Both the position numbers and the translations under genes were made by a program. DNA of 64,000 bases, from positions 36,975,745 through 37,039,744 of the forward strand of contig OX421962.1 in assembly GCA_949128115.1 (NCBI GenBank), written 5' to 3'. The first letter of the stretch is position 1, and each line of letters opens with the position of its first letter. This stretch comes from Anaspis maculata (Eukaryota > Arthropoda > Insecta > Coleoptera > Scraptiidae). Positions 33,723-45,104 of the stretch are shown piece by piece. The notes under the pieces were generated by a model. That model had not been told where the DNA came from, did no database searches, and saw nothing but the letters and a program-made list of their open reading frames with translations.

Positions 33723-33763
33723 TCTAGTTTTTTATAATATTTCGGATCGTCAGTTGAAAGTAC

Positions 33764-34277
33764 TGTTACGAGCGGCGATATCGTACATATTGGTAAACAC
33801 TCGACCTTTCTGGATCCTTCCATCCATTAGATCGCAGTGTAGAAGTCTGGAGCGATCTGGTGCATTCCAGAGCGTTCGTGTATGTGAAACTCAATGGAGA
33901 CTCCGACGTTCGATCAAGGCACATCAGTCCACTTTGGCGGAGGTGCAGATTCCAGAACACATGGAAAGCACGCGGAAGGTGTGTGTGTGTGATTGTTCGG
34001 GAATGGTCTAGAAACCGCATATGCCGGACACTATGGAATTTGCTGGAAGCAGACAGAAAGTTCGGGAACACCATTCGGAGACCTTATATAAGGCATCAGC
34101 CGGCAGCTCGGGTAGTATTGAATTGGATAGCGAGCGATAACAAGCGAAGTACCTGCGATATAATTCCAAGCGTGAATAATTGTTGGTGTATTGATTGTAG
34201 TACGCAGAAATAAACAGTGTTTGTTTTAAAACAATCGTCTCAATTATATTCGAACCCGTACGCGGAATATCGTAACA
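33764..34277 (+). mobile_element. Solo LTR, plus orientation, 4-bp TSD GTAC
   Basis: Begins TGTTACG, ends CGTAACA, and is flanked by GTAC at 33760-33763 and 34278-34281. Contains ACCTTATATAAGGC (34080, TATA-like core promoter) and AATAAACAG (34211, polyadenylation-type signal). Same family as 9279-9812 on the opposite strand. No internal retrotransposon sequence, hence a solo LTR. The short reading frames across it are not genes. Confidence 0.92.
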
Positions 34278-34281
34278 GTAC

Positions 34282-36737
34282 TAAGATTTGACAAGTTTAT
34301 CCGCTTTTTTGCAATATTACAGTTGTATGAATTTGAGTACTTAGTTATTTGGAGCCTGTTAGCCAGTTAAAGTTTTTCACGCGTGTTTTTCTCACGCGTA
34401 AAAAACCAGTGACGTGAAATACATAGTTTGGTATTTATTCCTTACATATACGCATGTATGGCAAGTCATCAGCAGAAGAAGTACGACCAGCGCCATTCGA
34501 GCCGGTGCTAATTATAACTAATGCCGCAGAACTGGCCATTGTGGCGCCAATCCGGTCATGAAAGTGAATAACGATAATTATCAATAATAATTATCATCAT
34601 CAATACTACAGCCTATAGGTGATTTGGTACTAAATTATTTCAGAATTTTGTGCATGCCGTCATCGTCTTCTTGTTATGTGCGCGCATCAGCTCTTGTTGC
34701 ACGGTTCTTCTCTTTTAAAGAAGATGCGAGTTATGCACGACAGCTCGCGGTTATTTAGAGTCTACATCTATCTGATGGTCAAATAACAGCCTTGTAGAGG
34801 TTTCGGCGCATCTTGATTAAAGAAATCGTTAAGATAAACTAGAATCGAACACAATTCAAGACGTAAATCCTGATTACGTGCAAGCAAAATCCCTCTCTGC
34901 GCTTTGGGCCGCAGATGGATGCTAAATTGTCATTATCTTGCATTTATGGCTGATCTTTTCAGAAGGCGCTTATTTAGGAGCGCTGGAAATCAGATGAGAC
35001 GTGCGAACCTGGAGGAGATTTCTTCTGAACAAGTTTCTTTCCTGATTGGTGATGGAAGTCTTTTCTGCCGATCATTCCCATGCGTCATGAGCTTTATAAG
35101 GCTAGACTGCGGAATTGCTCACATTACAAAATATCTAAGACATGCCACTCAAGCTGTGACCTAAGTAGGCAATTTAACAATATTTTACTGAAGTCTCAAT
35201 CAATGAACGTCGTGCCGCTAATAAGTTCATTTATTTTACTACCTATAGGTATAATAGAACCGTAGAATTCACAGTAAGTACACAGCTTTATTATACTTCT
35301 ATAAGTGATTTTCAAGTATTACCTTTCTCACGTCGCTATAATTAACCCATAGCTACCCTACCTACTTGTGCTGGCGCGGCGTAATTGTTTTCTTCAAGTA
35401 AACAGCAATTGAATAATTAGTAAGGGCTTCATTGCATCTTCATCCTACTAGCGCAATAATCTAGAATAGGTGGCGTGCAACAAAAATATAAATAATCATT
35501 CATCTGACACGTTACTGAGAGTTTCCTATCACAGCGCGCTTGGGCAATAAAGCCGTCCAGATTTAATCCCTCCCGATTCCACGTTAAAAGATGTTATAAT
35601 TAGGTCTTTATCGATGGGAATATGTTCTTAATTGGGACGGTTTTATACGAGCCATCGGTATGTCTATTTAAAATCCTCTGAACTGATGCAAAAGGCTTTC
35701 GCATGATGATGATGATGATGATGACCGCAGTACAAGAGCCATGCAGCAGGGCTTCAAAAACAGGTAGCCGTGTTAAGGAGCGTGCTAAACACTGGCCGTA
35801 AATTCCATACCTATACTAAAATATCCCTCTCTCTCCTCCCCGAATTAACGACTCGCAACACTCGGTTAATTAATAAGACGATCTGATAACGGATCGGCTC
35901 TCGCCGATGGCCGGGTCGACGGGTCCCCGTCCGGCGAAATAAAACGCACGACAAGTCGTAAAGTGCTAGTGCTGGCGGTATATCAGGACAGACATGATTA
36001 AAGGCTACGATTTGGAATTCTTTATCGCCCAACGAGGTGAAAATTAACAATTTCGGCCATAAAAAATTTCTCGGTTTTTCACTTCAATCTGTTCGACCAA
36101 AATGATGTTTTTCTTCGTTGTTACTTCATCATCGAAGTTGTAAAGCAGATGTTCGACTCTGAGCAACTGTTTTTTGATCCTTACTCTCAGCTCAAGCTTG
36201 ACTTGGACGAGCCAAGCAATTTACGTTTTGGTTCATGGACAGGGAGCTGGTGCCTAAAAACCTAGTCCATACTTGCTTCCTGTCCATCACCTCTATAGAA
36301 GCTCATAGTTTCGTTCCCAATTATACATCCAACAGCTGGTGGTACTGCGAATAAATACAGTGGTATTTGCAGCAGATGTAAGGAGTTTCCTCCCCCCCCC
36401 CAGCTTCGGATGTAGGGGTCAAGATTTCGCCCCCGAATCTTGAAAAACCATTCACCTGTACCTGCCGCGCTTTTCCGGGCTAGGCTCCCGGTCCGAATTT
36501 TCTTCCACGGTGCGGCGTCATCCACGTGTCAGACTGTCACAGCTACATTACCTCCACTGCGTACTGCGTGAGACCACCTGTGTGTCTCAGGCATACCAAT
36601 GTAGCTGAAATTTTGCACAGCTTGCTGTGTGGAAAATAAGGGTGAAACGGATAATACTTGCTCCATTCCGTGTTATGAGCTATATGAGTTTACCATTTCC
36701 AGTTTGTTATCGCATCCCAATTTTCCATTACATTTTC
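34282..36737. other. No recognised gene
   Basis: AT-rich and apparently unique, with a GC-richer stretch near 35870-35960 and an (ATG)n run at 35704-35723. Frames of up to 87 codons carry no recognisable domain. Confidence 0.4.
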
Positions 36738-36886
36738 TTTCTGCGGGTTCCACCAGGAGTTTTATGAGCGAGTTACCTTCAAGCTGAGTTAGTTGCTATG
36801 ACACAGCCAATAGCAAGGCCAGTTGCACTAGCTCAGATTGAAGTGAACTCGCTCATAAGACTTTTGGAGGAACTTGCAGTTAGATC
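36738..36886. repeat. Short palindromic element
   Basis: AGTTTTATGAGCGAGTTACCTTCA pairs with TGAAGTGAACTCGCTCATAAGACT, with the outer GTTCCACCAGGA/TGGAGGAAC. About 145 bp. Confidence 0.7.
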
Positions 36887-37159
36887 AGTATTCACAGTCA
36901 CAGTCGCCGTATACATATCGGCGGAATAAGACAAATGCTTGGGACAATCTTAGTCTCAAGACCTAACTATGAATACGGACCATATAGTCTGAAGACAAAT
37001 TCAGCTACATAGTGGGGTTGGTAGCCATTCCTATACGGCATTTAATGATACAGGAAATTTCTTTTGCGTGAGTGTTCTACAAGGCTTAACGAACGATATT
37101 AGAAGGGGAAGCACAAAAGCTTCCCCTTAGGGGGGCCGCAGGCCCTGTCAAGTTGACGG

Positions 37160-37230
37160 TCCAAGAACCCCTACCAAACCATCTTTCAATTTCGTTGTAA
37201 CCCCTACCAAACCATCTTTCAATTTTGTTG
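37160..37230 (+). repeat. Duplicated 30-bp unit
   Basis: ACCCCTACCAAACCATC followed by TTTCAATTT(C/T)GTTGTA occurs twice in tandem. The surroundings (TAGGGGGGCCGCAGG, CCAAGAACCC) recall a diverged family I fragment. Confidence 0.6.
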
Positions 37231-37325
37231 TATCACTCAAATGGGGATGATCTGACTAAATTGTGAATCTCGATGGCATTGGTCGCCATGTCTCTTTCAT
37301 CCTTATGCTTGAGAATAGTATTTTA

Positions 37326-37434
37326 TGTTACTAGCGCCGAAAACCGGGCATAGCATAACGAACGTGAATGCAGCTCGAGGCCCTAGGCCGAGAGCTGCAT
37401 GTAAGAGACTTATGCTATGCCGTTTTCAGCGCGA
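37326..37434. repeat. Hairpin of about 105 bp
   Basis: GCGCCGAAAACCGGGCATAGCATAA pairs with TTATGCTATGCCGTTTTCAGCGC. Inside, ATGCAGCTC pairs with GAGCTGCAT around GAGGCCCTAGGCC. Strong nested stem; no coding. Confidence 0.75.
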
Positions 37435-40400
37435 GTAGCATACATCGTTTTTCGTGCTGCTTTTAGTAAAATTACAAATAAATAAGATCATATCGCAATA
37501 ATCATTGTAATAAATTTCAAGTTGGTACTTCTGCCATTTATCACCAAGGCACGAGGCATATACCTACTTGATGCAGATTTTTGTGTGTCAAATGTCGCTT
37601 TGAAAAATTGCGTTCTATGTTTGAATTTTCTTGCTTAAAACCGCCCTCCCCCTCCCCAATTAGAAGGGCTATCCCCCAATAATCCGGAAATCACTGAGCT
37701 CTAGTGTCTTGTGTGACGACGAAACACAGAAAATGGCATAAATTAATCACTTTTGAACCTTGGCGCCACAAAACGTCAATAATCATTCTGCAATTGTACC
37801 AACAGCTATTAGAAAAATGACCCTTATATATCAATTTTAAAAATGATTATTTATGATTTTGACTGATTTAAACAGAAAATTTCAAGCTATAACATTGGAA
37901 ACGTGGTCTCTCTTGAATTGTGCAAGATTTTGCAAGGTTAGTTTATTTTTTACGTGTACTTTTTACTTTAGTGCAGGACACCGGGCGTATATTGTCATTT
38001 TCGGCTATGGCAGCACGAAAAATAGTTTCTTTGGGAGGTCAGAGAAATCACTTTTTATTTTATTATACATACAAGAGGATGCGATGTTGACATATTTTGT
38101 GTCTTAACCTGTTATATGGCATTCCTAAAATCCTATTATGAAGTCAATTTTTCAAATTCTCAATTTTAGGCTGATTGGTAGGCTAAGAAGTAGGTATTTT
38201 TCAACACCCAGTTCAGACGTACTTTTTTCAATGTCCAACTGGATGTTATTGAAATAATCATCAGGGGTGGATAGACTGAACTATTTTTCAAACTTTATGC
38301 CGAGGAAATCAATCCTAAACCGCTAATGGAGAGTACACAAATTATTTTTCTTTCGGTCGGTCGGTCAAATTGCGACGCCCGTCAGATTTTCACTGCGCAT
38401 GCGTTTTTGTGGAAACTGTATCTCAGGGACTATTATTAATCACAGGGTGATGAGCAAGGATGACGCTCTTTGACTGGTGCTAAAAAAATTCCAAGCTATG
38501 TGATTTTCAAGAATTTAAATATGTTGAATCACCGATTCATCAAATTTCGTCAGCTTGCGAATTTATTTCGGGTTTTGGCTAATCTTTGCTTGATTCGACT
38601 AAACTAGTGACAACGGCGAAACTCAATGACGCTTTTGCTCTTCGAGTCTTTCAATCTCTTTCCCCAAAAAAAAACCAATTAATATTCATATACTCCAGCG
38701 GATTATCACGAAACTTCGGCCATTATTCACGATAATTTATTTATACGGGGTGCATGCTCCGCGACCCAAAAATAAAAGATCCAGTAGTGTTTTTTTGCGC
38801 TTGGTCTCTCTTAAATGCCGGACGATTAACATTTTGACGTTATAATAGCGTCCGCATAGTGGAAACCAGCGTGCGTCGTCCCTTTTTCCCATTATTTCGC
38901 CCGGCCGGTTGTTTGCCCGGACTATTGTTAAATGCTCAGTGGATAATTTAGTAATTTTCCGGACCATCATTGTTTATTGGTATCCCGCGGATCGCGAGAT
39001 GTAATCGGCGTTAATCGGCCGGGCTGGCTCGCACCTCCCCCACGGTGCATCCGTTCGAGCCACACAGTCCCATCTAAATGGGATATTATACGAGATAATA
39101 GCTATTTTTATTAAAGATGAAGATAAGGCCACCGGACTCCGTATATATCTGAGCACACTGTATACGGGAATATACTGCGTTTGTGTATGTTGTGCAAGCG
39201 CGTCGCTGTATGGGCTCCCACAGGAATATTTATATCATATTGTGACCATCGGGGTCCAAGTTCACCATTTCAATTACACCCCAAGAGAGTCATGGTGCAT
39301 ATACGTAGCTGCATAACGGAATAATACTCGTGAACCCTACAAATTGAAATACCAGGAAAATGCAGTATACTATCTACAATACAAGCTATAATCTACTACA
39401 TCCATCATACATGCACTGATCGTTCGAACCTCAGAGCACAAGTTATATTGTTATGACGCTATAGTTTTCACTCTTCATTATCAAGTCATGGATTTTTGGC
39501 ACAAGGATAACTTACCAATTTGGCGTTGGTGCTGATAACTTTGCAGCTGTAGCTCGGCACTGGAAACAAAATAATAATTAAATTCTAGAAAATATTTAAT
39601 TGGAAAAAAAACAGAAATCAGAAGTTATCAATGTTCAATGTTCATGACTTAATTTTTTGCATTGTCGTGGACGACGACAAATTACAGATAAAAAATCTCA
39701 TGTCGCTGCGGTGATTACCCGTAGTCAAGAAATTCAAATGTTATAAGAACTTCAAATTATTTTTTGTGATAATTATACGTGTGCAGAGTTAATCACGAAC
39801 AGCAGAAATTCGAACACTGTTAATAATCGGTTTCGGTAAATGTAGCCTCCTTATAAGGGACTTGTCAATGGGTTTAACATTGGACGGCTAATATAGTCGG
39901 GTTATTCGCCAATACTGCGTAGGTCTAACAAAAGATCCAAATTTCTATTTGGGTGTGATGGATTATTGGTAGTCACAATGCTCACAGTTGCAAACATCGT
40001 TTTATTGTTGTCTTCAACTTAATCACCGATTTGTGTACGGGTGTTAAAGCGATTTCTCTTAATTCCACCCATAGTCGCGAGTTTTCAGCTTCGTGCTCTT
40101 TCAAAGATTAATAACTTTAAGAAAATTTAGGACGTAATTGATACGACTCCCTAATCGTCTTCCTATTGTTGTTCGCATAATGATGAAAACCGTAATTGGA
40201 GCTGGACAAAGACCATTAGAATTGATGTTAAAACGGGCGAAACAATGGATTTGAATCGTCGGTAAACGGCGGATGTAAATTTCAACATAAGAAAGCTCAC
40301 GTCAATTTGCATAAATTTATAATTATTATGTTGTTGTAGTTCTCATGGTAAGTGTGTGTGTGTGTGCGCCAACGTATAAGGCCATAAGATGGATAGTTAA

Positions 40401-41091
40401 GTTTCCCGGCCGTACCCATACAATTTTCTATGGTCATATGCAAGCCAGCCCATGATGTATGGGGACATTACGGTCTATTCACGTGGACCTTTGTGGATCG
40501 AGTTTCGACGGACGACGGCTCCTTGAGATCGAGATAACTAGCAGACAACGCTAGCAATCTAGTGTGGTCAAACAGAAAAATAGATTTTTCTTCGAAGTGC
40601 GGCTACTCGGATTATATCCGTGAACCCAGAGAATTCTGAAGTTATCATACTCTCTTACAATTCACATTCTTGAAGTTTGAGTTACTTATATCCCCCACAA
40701 CCAAGTACCAACTAAGTTGCAGTTTAGTTGGCGTTTACTGACAGATAAGCCTGAATGGAGTTTAAACAGCTAATAAAAAAGCTTGCTGGAAAAGCTGCGT
40801 CAGTTTCATTTTGCCAAGATATGCACGACTATACAGGTGTCTTAGGGGTCGTAGATGCTGAAAAAGTGACTGATGTTTTCAGTTTGTTTTAAACATTGAA
40901 CAATTGGGGTTAGCTCGCCGTAACGTAAAACAACAAACCGTTTGAGAAATACTTTTTTCAAGCAAAGGTATCAAAAAAATGATCAGACTGTGAAGACCAA
41001 TAACTTCCGATTGCCGAAGGCGATTTTGGTTTGGTTTTTTGCAATGATTAGCTTAATTTTTCCGTATTCCAAAATAGTGGCCGGCCTAGGT
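37435..41091. other. No recognised gene; repeat S partner at 38395-38590
   Basis: Long stretch with little sign of transposons apart from the inverted partner of 29868-30190. A GC-richer block spans 38740-39170. A (GT)n run sits at 40350-40366. Minus-strand frames at 38737-38970 and 38974-39156 show no domain. This is one of the quieter parts of the window and could hold regulatory DNA, but nothing specific can be shown. Confidence 0.4.
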
Positions 41092-41235
41092 AGGTGTGAG
41101 AATAAATACGACATTTGATGAAGAAGCGATTTTCTTTGGCAGGATTGCTCTTCAAGGTTTCTTAAAGTCGATCCAAACAGAGCACCTGAAAATCGGTTGT
41201 GTCACCCCAAAACTTCCCCGACGAGTAGCAAAGAA
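41092..41235 (+). repeat. Family I fragment
   Basis: AATACGACATTTGATGAAG, then GGCAGGATTGCTCTTCAAGG and GTCGATCCAAACAGAGCACC match the first 110 bp of the family, then diverge. Confidence 0.7.
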
Positions 41236-41309
41236 CGGATGGAAATTTTATTATAAGACGTCCCTTCGGGTGGGAAGTTAGAATTTGGGAGAAAGATTGA
41301 AGAATTGAG

Positions 41310-42790
41310 ATATTTTCTCTAATAAGGGCTCCATCATTTGAGTCCGGTCTCTATAAGCCAGGCCGAATACTCATTTTGAAGTGGAAAACTCCCGGAAAGC
41401 AATTTCTCTTAAAAAGAATTTTAAGAGAAATTGCCTGAAAATGTTCAAGAATCATTTACCCTTTGTTTAAAAGAAGCTGGCATAAATATGTTCACAAGCT
41501 GAAAAGTTATAGAAATTTGCAGTATTTCACAAGAAACCAAAATTATGTAGAAGAAAAAGCGAGTGAGGCAGTCAGGCGCATTGGATGGTACATGGATGAA
41601 GGTGACCGATCTGGAACTAGCATCACAGAATGAATGAAAATAATTTGCAGGAAATTGGAAATTTTGAAAATTCGAATTTTCCGGAAAAACCTCTAATCTT
41701 TTTCCAAATCATCTTATTGTTCAGATCGTCAATTAGGGCTTCACTTTAAGCTCCATCATTCAAATCCGGTTTCGATAACCCAGGCCTGTTTTACATGTTC
41801 AACAGGGAAATTCCCGGGAAATTGAGAAGAAAATTATTGGAAAATGTTCAAGAGCCAGTCACCCCTTGTTTGAAAAAAAAAAGGTGAAAATCTGTTCACG
41901 GGATAAAAGGTTGGAAAATTAGCGGTTTTTCTAGAGATGAAAACTCCGAAACCGGAAACCGTGAGTCCGATTTCGAAAATTTTCTTTCCAAAAATTAATT
42001 CAATCTTCTCTCCAACTTTCATTCGCAGCATGTTTGCACCTAAAATGAGTATTTCGTGGGGCTCATCGCATGTCAAAGTTGGCATTGTAGTTTTTTCAAA
42101 TTCACAAATTTCATTTTGAAAAAAAAAAAAATAAATTCCGTCAGAATCCGGAACCGTGCCGATTTTGAAAATGGGTCTACACGACGCCCAATCCAATATA
42201 CTTTCGATATCAGTTTGACTTTTTTGAAAAAAGTTGATCGCCGAGCAGTAATGAATTTTTGAGTTGAGTCCTGCGTCAAAAGCGAGTCGTTCTCGTCAAA
42301 ATTTGGGCGAGAGGTCCTCTCAAGTGGCAACGGCTAGGAGAAATTTTGAAAATTCATACCGCTCGACTGGAAAATGGTGGAACATTGCAACTCTAGACTT
42401 GATTTGACTCTTTTGTTTTGTTGCTTGCTGCCAAAGGTCCCAATTCATCTGATAGATTTTGAATAATTGAATGGTAAAGTTTTGAACTTTGACATTTCTT
42501 ATTATTTGACAGATGACAGATAGGGGAAAACTTTCAACTATTCTGAATACAGTTTTTCATGGGTTCTCAAACGGTATATTGCAAATCAAGTTCCGTGATG
42601 TATATTATCTGTCATTCTTTGATAGTGGCATTTCGGTTTGACAGATGACAGCCAAAAACTAATGGGCTCATTCCAGGGACCAACAATGTCCGCATGCCGA
42701 ATTTCAAGTCGATCGGATCAACGCTGCGGCTGTAATCGTAGAAGGTTACAGACACACAGGCACACAGACATCACTCCAAAAATGTTTTTA
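41310..42790 (+). repeat. Family Q, longest copy, with internal duplication
   Basis: CTCCATCATTTGAGTCCGG and CTCCATCATTCAAATCCGG (41329 and 41750), with the following GAAAATGTTCAAGA and TCACAAGCTG/TCACGGGATA blocks, show an internal direct duplication of about 420 bp. Downstream sequence to 42790 matches 21955-22985 inverted. It abuts family I copy 3. No conserved coding frame was seen. The 120-codon minus-strand frame at 41834-42196 has no recognised domain. Confidence 0.65.
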
Positions 42791-42834
42791 ATCGTCTTGG
42801 GGGACCTCAGAATAGATATATCCGTTCGTCTCAC

Positions 42835-43655
42835 TGTGAAGCGCCGGGCGGGAAGAAAAACTGATTCTTCAAGCTCCACGCAAGTTTTGAGGTTCAATCT
42901 CAATGGAAACAATTAGAAAACACTTCGGCTTATTCAACCGATGTGTTATCAGGTTATCACTAATCAAGTGGGAAGCGAAGATGCAAATAATAGCTGTTGA
43001 ATTGGACCTTACAAAAAGACGCACTTTTTTTTGAGCTGTTCTTCCTAAAATGCCAATACATACCGCCATTTTGATTTCATATATTTTAATCGACTTATTT
43101 AACGGGGCGACATCCAGCTATTAGCTGCTCTACCGTGCAACCTCGGGGACAAAACAAAATATCCATGGATGTAGCGGGATCCGAACCCGCATAGCGCAGC
43201 GCGGGTGGGTCAGCTTGACATCACCTATACCACTCGGCCACGACCGCTCTATTTGGATGAAGCGACTGCGAATTAATGGGAAATCATACAAAACATGTCA
43301 ATACAACATTGTTTTCCATGGAGAAAAAGATGAAAATCGATTATTTTGACCAGGTGAATGAGATATTTTTCCAAGTGCGACGAATGACCCAAGTGAAAAA
43401 ACCAATGCTGTTAATATTCACAATAGAGTTGTATGCTTCCTTGAAGATAGATCCAGCAATAATCAACCGTGATTTGGTACGAGGTTCTTGTCCCCAAAAC
43501 TTTTAAGGCTCCTGGAGCACCCTTAAGGGATGATCTTTTTGGTGCTCTGGATGAAGAACTTCAAGAACTTCAAGAACTTCTCAGACTTCAAGAACCCTGA
43601 AGAGCAATCCTGCCAAAGGAAATTGCTTCTTCATCAAATGCCGTATTCTTACAAA
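42835..43655 (-). repeat. Dispersed repeat family I, copy 3 (carries SINE)
   Basis: Inverted relative to copy 1 and parallel to copy 2. GCGCCGGGCGGGAAG begins the match and GCCGTATTCTTACAA ends it. The only large difference from copy 2 is the SINE at 43084-43250, placed between GATTTCATA and GGATGAAGCGACTGCG, which are adjacent in the other copies. Confidence 0.75.
43084..43250 (-). mobile_element. tRNA-derived SINE, second copy
   Basis: On the minus strand: A-box TGGCCGAGTGG and B-box GGGTTCGGATCCC. The body ATCCATGGATATTTTGTT, CCCCGAGGTTGCACGGTAGAGCAGC matches 30714-30900. Family I copy 2 gives the empty site. A clear target duplication could not be fixed because the flanks are A/T runs. 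Confidence 0.85.
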
Positions 43656-43751
43656 TATTAGAGTATGTAATCTTTTACCTCTCCAGGCCATTCAGGTCCT
43701 TGGCAGACTTCGCTACCCACTGATATCGAATAGGGGACCTACAGATTAATG

Positions 43752-43925
43752 CCCGTTCTATGAAAATTCGCAACAATCGCAACGCAGCTTCAACGCAGAG
43801 CGCAACATTCCTGATTGGCTCGCAAGGTATTCGCAAAGCCATCGCAACGACGCGAAAGGCTTGCCTGCCAATCAGAAATCTTGCGCCTTATTGCGGCTGC
43901 GTTGCGTAATTTCATAGAGCGGCCT
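43752..43925. repeat. Short palindromic element
   Basis: GTTCTATGAAAATTCGCAAC pairs with GTTGCGTAATTTCATAGAGC, and CTGATTGGC with GCCAATCAG. Interior GCAACG motifs repeat. About 170 bp, MITE-sized. Confidence 0.7.
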
Positions 43926-43936
43926 TGAAGTGGAAT

Positions 43937-44745
43937 CGGAACTACAAGTGAACTACACCTTTTCTAGTTGTAGTTCAGAAAATATCAGTTGTATTTCAGA
44001 TATCGTCAATTGTAGTTCAGAAGACGTCAATTGCATTTCAGATTAGTAAAATGTAGTTCAGAAAGTATCAATTTTATTTCAGATTAGTCAAATGTATTTC
44101 AGAAACAGTCAATTGTATTTCAGATCAATAAATTGAATTTGAGAAAGCATCATTTGTATATCAGAAAGCGTGATTTGTATTTCAGAACATGTCATTTGTA
44201 GTTCAGAAAATAATTTATATGTATAATTTATCAATCAATGCAGCTCCAAGATAATTGTAGCATTTGTCGTTTTTCAGTGCTGCGGAAGCCGGTCGTGCGA
44301 TTAACACCCCCGCAGGCATCTGTTACACAGAAGATAAGCCGAATATCTGCAGTTCATCATACAAGAAGATCAAGAGTTCGAAGCTGTGGCTGTGCAAAAG
44401 TGCCCCAATTTGCAGGAGTCCGAATAAAATTGATACTTTCTGAACTACATTTTACTAATCAGAGATGCAACTGATGTCTTCTGAACTACAATTGACGCCT
44501 TCTGAACTTGAATTGACGCTTTCTGAAATACAATTGACATAATCTGATGTACAATTCAAGTTTTCTGAACTACATTTGATAAATCTGAAATACAATTGAC
44601 GCCTTCTGAACTACAAGTGACTAATCCGAAATACAATTGACGCTTTCTGAACTACACTTGATAAATTTTGAAATTCAATTGACGATATCTGAAATACAAT
44701 TGATATTTTCTGAACTACAACTGGAAAAGGTGTAGTGGAACTATA
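43937..44745. mobile_element. Foldback element with about 23-bp tandem-repeat arms
   Basis: The left arm (about 43950-44220) is roughly 12 units of about 23 bp built on TTTCAGA-n-TCAATTGTA. The right arm (44415-44735) has the same unit inverted (CAATTGACG-n-TTCTGAA). The outer edges pair: GAACTACACCTTTTC and GAAAAGGTGTAGTGGAAC. The loop of about 190 bp (44225-44415) is unrelated. Third case of tandem-repeat arms in this window, again with unrelated sequence. Confidence 0.85.
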
Positions 44746-45104
44746 GGCACTTATTACAGAGAAGTTTTTTTGGTCTACATATTCGGAAAACTTGACCGGA
44801 GTCCAGCCGAGGAGTGGTTCGCATCGGCATGCGTCTTAAAAAGAGGCCCACCACAGCGTCTTGTTGTGGTTCTCACCCACCCGAATTCGTACGGTGCTCA
44901 GTGTTGATTGACTTCTACTATCCGAAGCCAAGCGCAATGTGGAACGTTGTCAAATGGACACAGATTTACCGAGCCCCCATTTGCCAAAGAATTATTGTTG
45001 TTCTGTGAGATCCAGGCCACTTCTGATTCTGAATTTCTGAAGCCCGGCTGACGGATGTCTCAGCTTGTACTTCAAATTCATAACGCAGGCGCTAGTTTCT
45101 AGAA
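44746..45104. other. No recognised gene
   Basis: Spacer between two inverted-repeat elements; nothing recognised. Confidence 0.35.

Noticed and set aside
36262..36525. 87-codon minus-strand frame as a gene
   Set aside because: No recognised motif; composition is like its surroundings and it crosses a poly-C run.
43945..44220. Regular short repeats that look like a CRISPR array
   Set aside because: Units are imperfect and contiguous with no unique spacers, and the same units recur inverted 200 bp on; the context is eukaryotic.
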